Positions 18,091 through 27,913 of a DNA stretch of 64,000 nucleotides are shown here, piece after piece. The notes beneath the pieces are model-generated. The model made no database searches and was not told where the DNA came from. It saw only the letters and a list, made by a program, of their open reading frames with translations. The DNA lies in NCBI GenBank assembly GCA_038225475.1, contig JBBRRA010000006.1, positions 168,640-232,639 of the forward strand, in the 5' to 3' direction. The translations under genes were made by a program, and so were the position numbers. This DNA comes from Polymorphobacter_B sp038225475 (GTDB taxonomy: Bacteria; Pseudomonadota; Alphaproteobacteria; Sphingomonadales; Sphingomonadaceae). How positions within the stretch are numbered: the stretch's first letter is position 1; the number at the start of each line of letters is the position of its first letter.

Positions 18091-18855
18091 ATGGTGATAG
18101 TGGGCCGGATCATTCTCGTTGGAGCAGGGCCGGGCGCGCCCGATCTGCTGACGTTGCGCGCCGCTCGCGCGATCGAGGCGGCCGACGTCATCGTCTATGA
18201 CGGGCTGGTCGATGCGCGCGTGCTTGCGATGGCTCCGGTGGCAGCGCGCCGGATCGACGTCTCGAAGCGGCGCGCGCGACATACGCTGCCGCAGCCGGAG
18301 ATCGGCTTGCTGCTGGTGCGCGAGGCGCGCGCCGGGCATGTCGTCGTCCGGCTCAAGGGCGGCGATCCATTCGTTTTCGGGCGCGGCGGCGAGGAAGTCG
18401 ACGCCGCGCGCGCTGCCGGGATCGCCGTCGAGGTTGTCCCCGGCGTGTCGGCGGCGCTCGGTGCAGCGGCCGCAGCCCTGATGCCGCTGACGCACCGCGA
18501 CCATGCCTCGAGCGTGACGTTCGTGGCGGGCGAATGTCGCGGGCTGGCAGCGCAGAATTGGGCCGGGCTGGCGGGCAAGGGCCGAACGCTGGTCATTTAT
18601 ATGGGCGTTTCGGGCGCGGGTGCGATCGCCGACAAGCTTATCGCCGACGGCCTCAGCCCCGAGACGCCGTGCGCGATTCTTGAACGTGGCACCCTGCCCG
18701 GAAGCCGGGCGTTGCGCACGTTGCTCGCCGACCTTGGTGACGCGGTGGTGGCAATGCAGGTGCAATCCCCGGCATTGCTGGTAGTCGGCGATGTCGCGGC
18801 GCTCGGCGTTGCCGACGACGTGCTGCATCGGATTACAGCGGAGACATTTGGATGA
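18091..18855 (+). CDS. cobA: Uroporphyrinogen-III C-methyltransferase (SUMT)
   Basis: SUMT transfers two methyl groups from S-adenosylmethionine to uroporphyrinogen III, making precorrin-2 for siroheme. The 254-residue protein begins at ATG 18091, just before the canonical RIILVGAGPGAPDLLTLRAA; an upstream TTG-initiated frame would add a non-conserved stretch inside a hairpin. Other family motifs are VIVYDGLV, VRLKGGDPFVFGRGGEEVDA, VVPGVSAALGAAAAA and THRDHASSVTFVAGE. No CysG-type dehydrogenase/ferrochelatase domain is fused, so other genes must finish siroheme. It overlaps DUF2849 downstream and heads the sulfite-reductase operon, which makes siroheme supply its most likely role here, with cobalamin synthesis less likely. 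Confidence 0.94.
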   Translation: MVIVGRIILVGAGPGAPDLLTLRAARAIEAADVIVYDGLVDARVLAMAPVAARRIDVSKRRARHTLPQPEIGLLLVREARAGHVVVRLKGGDPFVFGRGGEEVDAARAAGIAVEVVPGVSAALGAAAAALMPLTHRDHASSVTFVAGECRGLAAQNWAGLAGKGRTLVIYMGVSGAGAIADKLIADGLSPETPCAILERGTLPGSRALRTLLADLGDAVVAMQVQSPALLVVGDVAALGVADDVLHRITAETFG

Positions 18856-19118
18856 TAAAATTGCTGACGGGCAACGACCTGCTCACCGGCGACGTGCTGT
18901 GGTGGAGCGGTGCTGGGTGGAGCCTGCACCTCGGTGACGCCGTTGCCGTCGACGGCGATGGTCTGCTTGCCAAAGTCATCGCCGAGGAGCGGATCAATGA
19001 TCCGGCATTGATCGATGCCGAAATGACCCCCGAGGGCCCACGTCCGCGGACGATGCGCGAACGCATTCGCGGCAGGGGCCCGACCGTCCGCCTCGATCTA
19101 AACAGGATGCCTGCCTGA
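18852..19118 (+). CDS. DUF2849 protein of the sulfite reductase operon
   Basis: This 88-residue protein belongs to DUF2849, a small family found in alphaproteobacteria almost always between SUMT and sulfite reductase genes. It shows the family N terminus (IKLLTGNDLLTGDVLWWSG), a short beta-rich core (LHLGDAVAVDGDGLLAKVIAEE), and a basic C-terminal tail (RPRTMRERIRGRGPTVRLDL). There is no signal peptide, no membrane segment and no cysteine. It overlaps both neighbours by 4 and 1 bases, so it is made together with them. The function is unknown; context suggests an accessory role in siroheme insertion, electron transfer to the reductase, or its assembly. Confidence 0.85.
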   Translation: MIKLLTGNDLLTGDVLWWSGAGWSLHLGDAVAVDGDGLLAKVIAEERINDPALIDAEMTPEGPRPRTMRERIRGRGPTVRLDLNRMPA

Positions 19119-20752
19119 TGTACCGCTATGACGAATATGACCAAGCGATTGTCGATGCGCGGGTCGCTGAATTTCGCGACCAGGTGGCGCGTCGGTTGGC
19201 CAATGAAATCACCGAGGACCAGTTCAAGCCGCTGCGGCTGATGAACGGGCTGTACCTGCAACTCCACGCGTACATGCTCCGCGTTGCGGTGCCCTATGGC
19301 ACGCTGTCGGGGACGCAGATGCATGCGCTGGCGCACATTGCGCGCAAATACGACCGCGGCTACGGCCACTTCACGACGCGGCAGAATATCCAGTATAATT
19401 GGATCAAGCTGGCCGAAGCGCCCGACCTGCTCGCCGAACTCGCCGCCGTCGAGATGCATGCGATCCAGACGAGCGGCAACTGCATCCGCAATATCAGCAG
19501 CGACCAGTTTGCCGGCGCTGCCGCCGACGAGCTTGCCGATCCGCGGCCCTATGCCGAACTGTTGCGCCAGTGGTCGAGTTTCCATCCCGAATTCAGCTTT
19601 TTGCCGCGCAAGTTCAAGATTGCGGTGACGGCGTCGGATACCGACCGGGCGGCAATCCAGCTGCATGACATCGGGCTGCAGCTGATCGACCGCGACGGTG
19701 TGCGCGGCTTCAAGGTCTGGGTCGGCGGCGGCATGGGCCGCACGCCGATGATCGGCCATGTCGTGCGCGAATTCATCCCGGCGTCGCAATATCTGAGCTT
19801 CTGCGAGGCGATCCTGCGCGTTTATAACCGCTACGGCCGCCGCGACAACATCTACAAGGCGCGGATCAAGATCCTCGTCCACGAGCTCGGTGCCGAAGAA
19901 TTCACCCGTCAGGTCGAAGCCGAATGGGCGCTGCTCGAGCCGCTGGCGCTCGATGCGCCGGCAGCGGAATATGCGCGCATTGTCGCGCAGTTCGCCGAGC
20001 CTGCGTATGATCCCGCGGCGTCGGATCGGCTCGATCTCGCCGACCCCGGCTTTGCGCTGTGGGTCAAGCAGAACGTCCATCCGCACAAGCGCCCCGGCTA
20101 TGCGATTGCGACCATAAGCCTCAAGCCCGTGGGCGGCATCCCGGGCGATGCAAGCGCCGACCAGATGGACCTGATCGCCGACCTTGCCGCGCGCTATGCG
20201 CATGACGAAATCCGCGTCACGCACAGCCAGAACCTCGTGCTCGCGCATGTCCGCAAGGCCGATCTCCATGCGCTGTGGACCGCGCTCGATGCGGTGGGAT
20301 TGGCGACGGCGAACCTTGATCTCGTCACCGACATCATCGCCTGTCCGGGCCTCGACTATTGCGCGCTGGCGAATGCCCGCTCGATCCCGGTGGCGCAGCA
20401 GATCGCGGCGCGTTTCGCCGATCTCGACCGGCAGCACGATATCGGCGAGCTCAAGATCAAGATTTCGGGCTGCATCAATGCGTGCGGGCATCACCACGCC
20501 GGCCACATCGGCATTCTCGGCGTCGATAAGAAAGGCGAGGAGGCGTATCAGCTGTTGCTTGGCGGATCGGGCGCGGAAGATACCAGCCTTGCCAAGATTC
20601 TCGGCCCGGGTTTCACCGAGGCCGGCATCGTCGATGCGGTCGAAAAGGTCATCGACCGCTACCGCAGCGTCCGCACCGGTCCGTCGGAGCGGTTTCTGGA
20701 CACCTACCGCCGCGTCGGTGCCGACCCCTTCAAGGAAGCGGTTTATGGGTGA
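19118..20752 (+). CDS. cysI: Assimilatory nitrite/sulfite reductase hemoprotein
   Basis: This 544-residue enzyme reduces sulfite to sulfide with six electrons, using siroheme coupled to a [4Fe-4S] cluster. Two ferredoxin-like half-domains and two NIR_SIR domains are visible. Siroheme-contact motifs include FTTRQNIQYNWIKL and QTSGNCIRNISSDQFAG. The cluster cysteines sit in CPGLDYC (Cx5C) and SGCINACGHHH (Cx3C), exactly the pattern of the family. Family members include both sulfite and nitrite reductases; the neighbours (SUMT, DUF2849, DUF934, CysH) argue for sulfite. There is no flavoprotein subunit, so ferredoxin or another reductase probably supplies electrons. The next gene, DUF934, overlaps it by 8 bases. 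Confidence 0.93.
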   Translation: MYRYDEYDQAIVDARVAEFRDQVARRLANEITEDQFKPLRLMNGLYLQLHAYMLRVAVPYGTLSGTQMHALAHIARKYDRGYGHFTTRQNIQYNWIKLAEAPDLLAELAAVEMHAIQTSGNCIRNISSDQFAGAAADELADPRPYAELLRQWSSFHPEFSFLPRKFKIAVTASDTDRAAIQLHDIGLQLIDRDGVRGFKVWVGGGMGRTPMIGHVVREFIPASQYLSFCEAILRVYNRYGRRDNIYKARIKILVHELGAEEFTRQVEAEWALLEPLALDAPAAEYARIVAQFAEPAYDPAASDRLDLADPGFALWVKQNVHPHKRPGYAIATISLKPVGGIPGDASADQMDLIADLAARYAHDEIRVTHSQNLVLAHVRKADLHALWTALDAVGLATANLDLVTDIIACPGLDYCALANARSIPVAQQIAARFADLDRQHDIGELKIKISGCINACGHHHAGHIGILGVDKKGEEAYQLLLGGSGAEDTSLAKILGPGFTEAGIVDAVEKVIDRYRSVRTGPSERFLDTYRRVGADPFKEAVYG

Positions 20753-21227
20753 AGATCAACAGCCGGTCGCCGATGCTGCGGCTCCCCCCGAAACGGCGGC
20801 GAACGCCGTAATCCTGAGTTTTCGCGATGCGCCGGCGTATGAAGGCCCGGTCGTCGCGCTGGCCGATTATGCGGCAAATTCGAACACCGCTGCCGTCCGG
20901 GTCGAAGCCGGTGAGGATGCGCGATCGTTGATCCCGCATCTCGCCCGGCTCCGGCTGATCGAGGTGGCGTTTCCAAAATATCGCGACGGCCGCGGCTATT
21001 CGTCGGCGCAAATCCTGCGCGAAGCGGGCTTTACCGGCGAATTGCGCGCCGCGGGCGATGTCTTGCTCGATCAGATGGTGTTCCTGCGACGTGCCGGCTT
21101 CGACAGTTTTGCGCCGGCGCGCGCGCTCAACCCAGCGGCCGTTGCGGCGGCGCTCGAACGCTTTCCGTTCGTCTACCAGAACGCCGCCGATGGCCGCCAG
21201 CCGGTCTGGGTCCGCCGCAATGGCTAG
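20745..21227 (+). CDS. DUF934 protein of the sulfite reductase operon
   Basis: This 160-residue cytoplasmic protein belongs to DUF934, a family that accompanies sulfite reductase in proteobacteria. The real start is ATG 20745, within the end of cysI; the much longer open frame to the left is a shadow of cysI. Conserved features are IEVAFPKYRDGRGYSSAQIL, RAAGDVLLDQMVFLRRAGFD, and the C-terminal FPFVYQNAADGRQPVW. No cofactor motif is obvious. It overlaps cysH by 8 bases, which places it firmly in the operon. The role is unknown; it is thought to assist sulfite reduction, but nothing in the sequence says how. Confidence 0.87.
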   Translation: MGEDQQPVADAAAPPETAANAVILSFRDAPAYEGPVVALADYAANSNTAAVRVEAGEDARSLIPHLARLRLIEVAFPKYRDGRGYSSAQILREAGFTGELRAAGDVLLDQMVFLRRAGFDSFAPARALNPAAVAAALERFPFVYQNAADGRQPVWVRRNG

Positions 21228-21951
21228 CCTCGCGCGCACGCTCGACATGATCGATACGACGCCGCCGTTCGATGCCGCGGCGGTCGCTGCCTTGAATGTG
21301 CGATTTGCCGGCGTCGATACCTTGAGCATGCTGCGGACGCTCATCAGCGAGCTTGGCGACCGCGTTGCGGCGGTATCATCATTCGGCGCTGAAGCCGCAG
21401 TGCTGTTGCATTTGGTTGCACAGGTGGATGCGCGCGTGCCGGTGATTTTCGTCAACACGCAAAAGATGTTCGGCGAGACGCTCGCATATCGCGACGAGCT
21501 CGCCGAACGGCTCGGACTAAGCGCGCTGACCGTCGTGCGCCCCGATCCGGCAGCGCTTGCCGCAAAGGACGCGACCTCGTTGCGCTGGAGCTATGACCCC
21601 GACGGCTGCTGCGACATCCGCAAGGTCGAACCGCTGCGCCGGGCGCTTTCGGGGTATGATGCGTGGATCTCGGGTCGCAAGGGCTATCAACAGGGTCGCG
21701 CCGCGCTGCCGCGGTTCGAGCTCGACGAAGGGCGGCTGAAAATCAACCCACTCGCCGACTGGAGCAAGGCCGATCTCGACGCGTATTTCGACGCCAATGC
21801 ACTGCCGCAGCACCCGCTCGAGCAACAGGGCTACCCGTCGATCGGGTGCGTGCCGTGCACCAGCACCGTGGCCCCCGGCGAAGACCCGCGCTCGGGTCGT
21901 TGGCGCGGTTGGGACAAAACCGAATGCGGAATCCACGACCCGGCGTTTTGA
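21220..21951 (+). CDS. cysH: Adenylyl-sulfate (APS/PAPS) reductase CysH
   Basis: CysH reduces activated sulfate to sulfite with thioredoxin, directly upstream of the sulfite reductase step. The 243-residue protein starts at ATG 21220 inside the end of the DUF934 gene. It has the PP-loop-type SSFGAEAAVLLHL and the catalytic cysteine motif ECGIH close to the C terminus. It also carries GCCDIRK and GCVPC, the two cysteine pairs that bind the [4Fe-4S] cluster in the APS-reducing branch; PAPS-specific enzymes lack them. I therefore expect adenylyl-sulfate as substrate. It is the last gene of the operon; 191 bases follow before the PEP-CTERM gene. Confidence 0.94.
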   Translation: MASLARTLDMIDTTPPFDAAAVAALNVRFAGVDTLSMLRTLISELGDRVAAVSSFGAEAAVLLHLVAQVDARVPVIFVNTQKMFGETLAYRDELAERLGLSALTVVRPDPAALAAKDATSLRWSYDPDGCCDIRKVEPLRRALSGYDAWISGRKGYQQGRAALPRFELDEGRLKINPLADWSKADLDAYFDANALPQHPLEQQGYPSIGCVPCTSTVAPGEDPRSGRWRGWDKTECGIHDPAF

Positions 21952-22083
21952 GCAAAGGTTAATTTCGGTTGATCGCGCGCTTGGTGAAACCATGCTCCGC
22001 CTGTCGGAAATTCTTACAACCCGTTCAAGACAAATAATAATAATCTATTAACGACCCCTCGGCACCGCACCGACCGAAACAGC

Positions 22084-22098
22084 TGGCACGGTGTTTGC
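22084..22098 (+). promoter_or_regulatory. Sigma-54 (-24/-12) promoter of PEP-CTERM gene 1
   Basis: TGGCACG, four bases, then TTGC, followed by A: a full match to the sigma-54 consensus with correct GG-to-GC spacing. It ends 45 bases before the start codon of the PEP-CTERM protein. An almost identical element stands before the second PEP-CTERM gene at 60386-60400. Confidence 0.85.
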
Positions 22099-22142
22099 AT
22101 ATCCTCCCGTGAGAGTTTCATCACTGCAGAGGGTCATTAATA

Positions 22143-22823
22143 ATGTTTCAGTCGATCAAGTACGCCGTTCTTGCCACTGCGATCCTTGGCAGCGCCGCCA
22201 ACGCCGTTGTCACCGTGACTGTTGAAGCTGCCGGCGTGCAGAGCAACACGCAGGGTCAGACCGGCATCGTCAACTTCGATGCCGCCACGACCGGCGTCAA
22301 CACCGGCCTCGGCGTGGTGTTCGGCACCACCGGCATCACCGGCACGATCGACACCGTCAGCGTTTTGGCGAACGACATCTATGGCGGCGCCGGCGGCAGC
22401 GGCAAGTATGCCTCGGTCCTGACCAATGGCACGACGACGATCACGCTCGCCGGCACGCCCGCCAGCTACCTCGGCTTCTATGCGTCGGCGATCGACGGCG
22501 GCGGCACGGTCAACATCTACAACGGCACGACCCTGCTTTACACGAAGACGCTGCCGCTCGTTGCGCTCGATGCCAGCTACGGCGGCAACCCGAGCTTCGA
22601 CGGCGCTAACCCGTTCCAGAGCTATGCTTTCTTCAACATCAGCTCGACGACGCCGTTCACGAGCATCGTCCTGACGCAGGGCCCGGGCGGTGCGAGCTTC
22701 GAGTTCGACAACCTGACCATCGGCACCGTTCCCGAGCCAGCCAGCTGGGCACTGATGATCGCTGGTTTCGCGATGGTCGGCTTCTCGATGCGCCGCCGCG
22801 CAACGAAGGTCGTCGCCGCCTAA
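22143..22823 (+). CDS. PEPxxWA-CTERM sorting domain protein 1
   Basis: This 226-residue exported protein has a Sec signal peptide (FQSIKYAVLATAILGSAANA) and a C-terminal sorting signal: PEPASWALMIAGFAMVGFSM followed by RRRATKVVAA. That is the PEPxxWA-CTERM form, recognised by an exosortase that cleaves at the PEP motif. The central region is rich in Gly, Thr, Ser and Asn and predicted to be beta-rich; I recognise no enzyme domain. Mature protein is probably secreted or surface/matrix associated. An AGAGGG site lies nine bases before the ATG. A sigma-54 promoter precedes it and an intrinsic terminator follows, so it is a one-gene transcript. No exosortase gene is in the window. Confidence 0.9.
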   Translation: MFQSIKYAVLATAILGSAANAVVTVTVEAAGVQSNTQGQTGIVNFDAATTGVNTGLGVVFGTTGITGTIDTVSVLANDIYGGAGGSGKYASVLTNGTTTITLAGTPASYLGFYASAIDGGGTVNIYNGTTLLYTKTLPLVALDASYGGNPSFDGANPFQSYAFFNISSTTPFTSIVLTQGPGGASFEFDNLTIGTVPEPASWALMIAGFAMVGFSMRRRATKVVAA

Positions 22824-22847
22824 GCTGCGACGCTTCGCAATCGATCG

Positions 22848-22877
22848 AGGGCGGCCGTTCAAACGGCCGCCCTTTTT
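22848..22877 (+). terminator. Intrinsic terminator of PEP-CTERM gene 1
   Basis: An 11-base-pair GC-rich stem (AGGGCGGCCGT with its complement) closes a TCAA loop and is followed by TTTTT. It lies 25 bases past the stop codon of the PEP-CTERM gene and 10 bases before the end of the convergent hslU gene. The other strand lacks a T-run, so it should work in one direction only. Confidence 0.85.
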
Positions 22878-22886
22878 CGTTTCGGG

Positions 22887-24203
22887 CTATAGGATGAACT
22901 TCGACAAGTCGGTGTTGCGCGCGATATCACCGAGCTGCGTTTCGACATAGGCGCTGTCGATCACCACGGTTTCGCCATGCCGGTCGCTGGCATCGAAACT
23001 GATCGACTCCAGCAGCTTTTCGCAAATCGTCTGGAGCCGCCGGGCGCCGATGTTCTCGACCGCATCATTGACCTGTGCAGCGGTGGCCGCGATCGCGTCG
23101 ATACCGTCGGGAGTGAAGTGCAAGGTCACGCCCTCGGTCGCCAGCAGCGCGGTATATTGCCGGATCAACGACGCCTCGGTCTCGGTTAGGATCCGCACGA
23201 AATCGTCTTTCGTCAGACCCTTCAGTTCGACGCGGATCGGCAACCTGCCCTGCAGTTCGGGGAGCAGGTCGCTCGGTTTCGAGACATGGAAGGCACCGCT
23301 GGCGATGAACAGGATATGGTCGGTCTTGACCGGTCCATATTTCGTCGCAACCGTGGTTCCCTCGATCAACGGCAGCAGGTCGCGCTGCACGCCTTCGCGG
23401 CTGACTGATCCGCCACGGACATCGCTGACCGCGATCTTGTCGATCTCGTCGAGGAAGACAATGCCGTTCTGCTCGGCCGATCGCACGGCTTCGCGGTTGA
23501 TGTCATCGCTGTCGAGCCGCTTGTCGCTTTCCTCCGCGAGCAGCGTTTCCCACGCTGCCTCGACCGCCATCTTGCGGCGCTTGGTCCGCGCCCCGCCCAT
23601 CGCCTTGCTCATCATTTCGGAAATGTTGATCATCTGCGGCTGGCCGGGGATCTCGAACGCGGGCGGACCGCTGTCCTCGACCTCGATCTCGATCTCGCGA
23701 CCCTTCAAATGGCCATCGCGAAAGCGCGCACGAAACGCCGCGCGGGTCGCTTCGCTGGCATCCTTGCCGACCAGCACGTCGAGCAACCGCGCTTCGGCGG
23801 CTGCCTCTGCGGCGTCCTTGACGCCGACGCGACGGGTTTCACGGACCAGCCGGATACTTTCCTCGACGAGGTCGCGGATGATCGAATCGACGTCGCGGCC
23901 GACATAGCCGACCTCGGTAAACTTCGTTGCCTCGATCTTGAGGAAAGGCGCTTCGGCGAGCTTGGCCAGTCGGCGACTGATCTCGGTCTTGCCGCATCCC
24001 GTCGGCCCGATCATCAGGATGTTCTTGGGATTGACCTCGTCGCGCAGGTCGTCACCGAGTTGTTGCCGCCGCCAGCGGTTGCGCAGCGCCACCGCAACAG
24101 CGCGCTTGGCATCGTTCTGACCGACGATATAGCGGTCGAGCGCCGCCACGACATCGCGCGGCGTCAGCGCCGTATCGGCGGCAATGGGCATGGTCACGTT
24201 CAT
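22887..24203 (-). CDS. hslU: ATP-dependent protease ATPase subunit HslU
   Basis: HslU is the AAA+ unfoldase that feeds substrates into the HslV peptidase. The 438-residue protein shows the N-terminal LTPRDVVAALDRYIVGQNDA, Walker A at residues 66-73 (GPTGCGKT), GYVGRDVDSIIRDLVE (the pore GYVG loop), Walker B with IVFLDEIDKIA, and the C-terminal SDLSKFIL-type end (NTDLSKFIL) that docks into HslV. The insertion (I) domain spans roughly residues 110-240. Its start overlaps the hslV stop by four bases, so the two are cotranscribed. Length and motifs are fully standard. Confidence 0.96.
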   Translation of the reverse strand: MNVTMPIAADTALTPRDVVAALDRYIVGQNDAKRAVAVALRNRWRRQQLGDDLRDEVNPKNILMIGPTGCGKTEISRRLAKLAEAPFLKIEATKFTEVGYVGRDVDSIIRDLVEESIRLVRETRRVGVKDAAEAAAEARLLDVLVGKDASEATRAAFRARFRDGHLKGREIEIEVEDSGPPAFEIPGQPQMINISEMMSKAMGGARTKRRKMAVEAAWETLLAEESDKRLDSDDINREAVRSAEQNGIVFLDEIDKIAVSDVRGGSVSREGVQRDLLPLIEGTTVATKYGPVKTDHILFIASGAFHVSKPSDLLPELQGRLPIRVELKGLTKDDFVRILTETEASLIRQYTALLATEGVTLHFTPDGIDAIAATAAQVNDAVENIGARRLQTICEKLLESISFDASDRHGETVVIDSAYVETQLGDIARNTDLSKFIL

Positions 24204-24745
24204 CCAATGCTTTCCACGGTCAAATTGGTGTTGGTATAGACGCAGATATCGGCGGCAACCTGCATCGCGCGCCGCGCCACCGCCTCGGCGTCCTTGTCCG
24301 AATCAGCCAGCGCGCGCGCTGCGGCAAGTGCGTAGTTGCCCCCCGAGCCGATTGCCGCGACGCCGTCGGCAGGCTCGAGCACATCCCCGGTGCCGGTCAG
24401 GATCAGCGTGACGTCTTTGTCGGCAACGATCATCATCGCTTCGAGCCGCCGCAGATAGCGGTCGGTGCGCCAGTCTTTGGCGAGTTCGACCGCGGCGCGG
24501 GTCAGTTGCCCCGGAAACCGTTCGAGCTTGGCCTCGAGCCGTTCGAACAGCGTAAACGCGTCTGCCGTTGCGCCGGCGAACCCGGCGATGACGTCACCGC
24601 CCGGCCCCAGCCGCCGGACTTTTTTGGCATTCGCCTTCATCACGGTGGCACCCATCGTCACCTGGCCGTCACCGGCGATGACGACGCGGCCGCCCTTGCG
24701 CACCGACACGATCGTCGTGCTGTGCCAGTCTGGAAAATCTGCCAT
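24200..24745 (-). CDS. hslV: ATP-dependent protease peptidase subunit HslV
   Basis: HslV is the proteasome-like threonine protease of the HslUV complex in the cytoplasm. The protein has 181 residues, of which the first nine (MADFPDWHS) are a propeptide: the catalytic N-terminal threonine after processing is Thr10, in TTIVSVRKGGRVVIAGDGQ. Other family marks are GFAGATADAFTLFERLE and AAIGSGGNYALAAARAL. The nine-residue propeptide is longer than the single Met found in E. coli and is common in alphaproteobacteria. Upstream lies the divergent sufR gene with 128 bases between the start codons. Confidence 0.95.
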   Translation of the reverse strand: MADFPDWHSTTIVSVRKGGRVVIAGDGQVTMGATVMKANAKKVRRLGPGGDVIAGFAGATADAFTLFERLEAKLERFPGQLTRAAVELAKDWRTDRYLRRLEAMMIVADKDVTLILTGTGDVLEPADGVAAIGSGGNYALAAARALADSDKDAEAVARRAMQVAADICVYTNTNLTVESIG

Positions 24746-24778
24746 GGGGTCTTTCGTTCAATCGGAGGGTGTCGAACC

Positions 24779-24807
24779 AATGTAGGCACAGCTTTGCCGG
24801 ATTGAAG
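24779..24807 (-). promoter_or_regulatory. Weak candidate heat-shock-type promoter of hslVU
   Basis: Read on the minus strand, CTTCAA is followed after 15 bases by CCTACATT, a partial match to the sigma-32 pattern CTTGAA-N13/15-CCCCATNT of alphaproteobacteria. It lies 34 bases before the hslV start. hslVU is heat-shock controlled in many species, which is why I looked; the match is imperfect. Confidence 0.25.
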
Positions 24808-24811
24808 GGCG

Positions 24812-24841
24812 TTGACTTGCGCAGGCGGTTCCCCACATAAG
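24812..24841 (+). promoter_or_regulatory. Candidate promoter of the suf operon
   Basis: TTGACT (24812-24817) and CATAAG (24836-24841) are separated by 18 bases and lie 32 bases before the sufR GTG start. The operon encodes its own Rrf2 regulator, which would be expected to bind here. I could not identify a convincing operator sequence. Confidence 0.4.
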
Positions 24842-24873
24842 CCGGACCAATTCGCTCCGCTTTGAGGGACCGT

Positions 24874-25298
24874 GTGATCCGCCTGACCAATCTTGCCGAT
24901 TATGCCGTGGTGGTGATGACCGCTGCCGCGCGCGGTGGCGAAGCGCGGGCGTCGGCAGCACAGATCGCCTGTTCGACCGGGATCCCGGCCCCCACCGTTG
25001 CCAAGTTGATGGGGACGCTGGCGCGGGCCGGGCTGCTTGCCAGTTCGCGCGGCGTTGCGGGCGGGTTTGCGCTGGCGCGCCCGGCGAGCGCGATCAGCAT
25101 TGCCGCGATCGTCGAGGCGGTCGACGGCCCGATCCAGCTGACCAACTGCGGCGACGGTGCGGCGTCGGACTGCACGCTCCACAATAATTGCAGCGTTCGC
25201 CCGCACTGGGCGCCGATTAACGCGGCGGTGCGCGGTGCATTGACCGCTGTGACACTCGCGGACCTTGCACTGCCGGTCCGCAAACCCGAGTACGCGGC

Positions 25299-25302
<4 letters not shown>
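24874..25302 (+). CDS. sufR: Rrf2-family SUF system regulator
   Basis: This 142-residue Rrf2 (IscR-like) regulator heads the suf operon and probably senses Fe-S status. GTG 24874 is chosen because IRLTNLADYAVVVM is the canonical Rrf2 start; GAGGGA lies four bases upstream (24864-24869), and a TTG four codons earlier would overlap that site. The winged helix covers about residues 1-80, with SAAQIACSTGIPAPTVAKLM as recognition region. The cluster-binding cysteines occur as NCGDGAASDCTLHNNC, with spacings of seven and five residues. The family (TIGR02944-type) represses suf genes when clusters are sufficient. Its stop overlaps the sufB ATG. Confidence 0.92.
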
Positions 25303-26779
<1,477 letters not shown>

Positions 26780-26783
<4 letters not shown>

Positions 26784-27172
26784 GACTGGCGCTGCTCGCG
26801 GTCCTGATGCTCGCCGCCTGCGGCTCGCCGCCGCCGCGTGCGCCGGTCGCCGGCCAGCAGTCGCGTGCCGAGGTCGATGCGGCGACCAAAGTCTATAGCG
26901 ACTGCGTCGACAGCCGTGCCGCGACGGTCGACGTGTCGGGTGCGATGCCGGGCGATGTCGTCGACGCCATCGTCAAGGTCTGCCAGCCCGCCCGTGCGGC
27001 GCTCGTCAGCAAAGTCGCGGCGTTCCATAAGCTCGGCCATCCCAAGCTGCGCCCTGACCAGTTGGCGATTGTCGGCGAGGAATCGGTCAAGGATATCGAC
27101 GCGCCGATCGCCGCCGACGCGGTCGTCAAAGTCGTCGAGCGGCAGCAGGCCGCCGCAAAGTCAGGAAAGTAA
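26780..27172 (+). CDS. Small predicted lipoprotein inside the suf operon
   Basis: This 130-residue protein is encoded between sufB and sufC. The start is GTG 26780, overlapping the sufB stop (GTGA); the next gene, sufC, begins at the base after its stop. The N terminus is a lipoprotein signal (RLALLAVLMLAAC), with Cys14 as the lipidated residue, so the mature protein should be membrane-anchored and face the periplasm. The rest is mostly helical, with two further cysteines (YSDC and KVCQ) that could form a disulfide. I recognise no family. A periplasmic lipoprotein in a cytosolic cluster-assembly operon is unexpected; it may simply ride along, or link the pathway to envelope or iron status. 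The reading frame is intact and codon use looks like its neighbours. Confidence 0.75.

Positions 27173-27909
<737 letters not shown>

Positions 27910-27913
<4 letters not shown>

Noticed and set aside
16669..18828. Very long open frame of 719 codons on the minus strand
   Set aside because: It is antisense to astB and the SUMT gene, has Arg/Ala/Gly-rich composition typical of high-GC shadow frames, no recognisable motif and no ribosome-binding site.
18833..20506. Open frame of 557 codons on the minus strand across cysI
   Set aside because: Antisense shadow of a confident sulfite reductase gene.
22000..22019. Similarity between a stretch upstream of PEP-CTERM gene 1 and 60364-60384 (CCTGT ... 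TTACAA)
   Set aside because: I considered it as a shared activator site, but it needs a gap, has several mismatches, and lies at quite different distances from the two promoters (about 65 bases versus 1 base).
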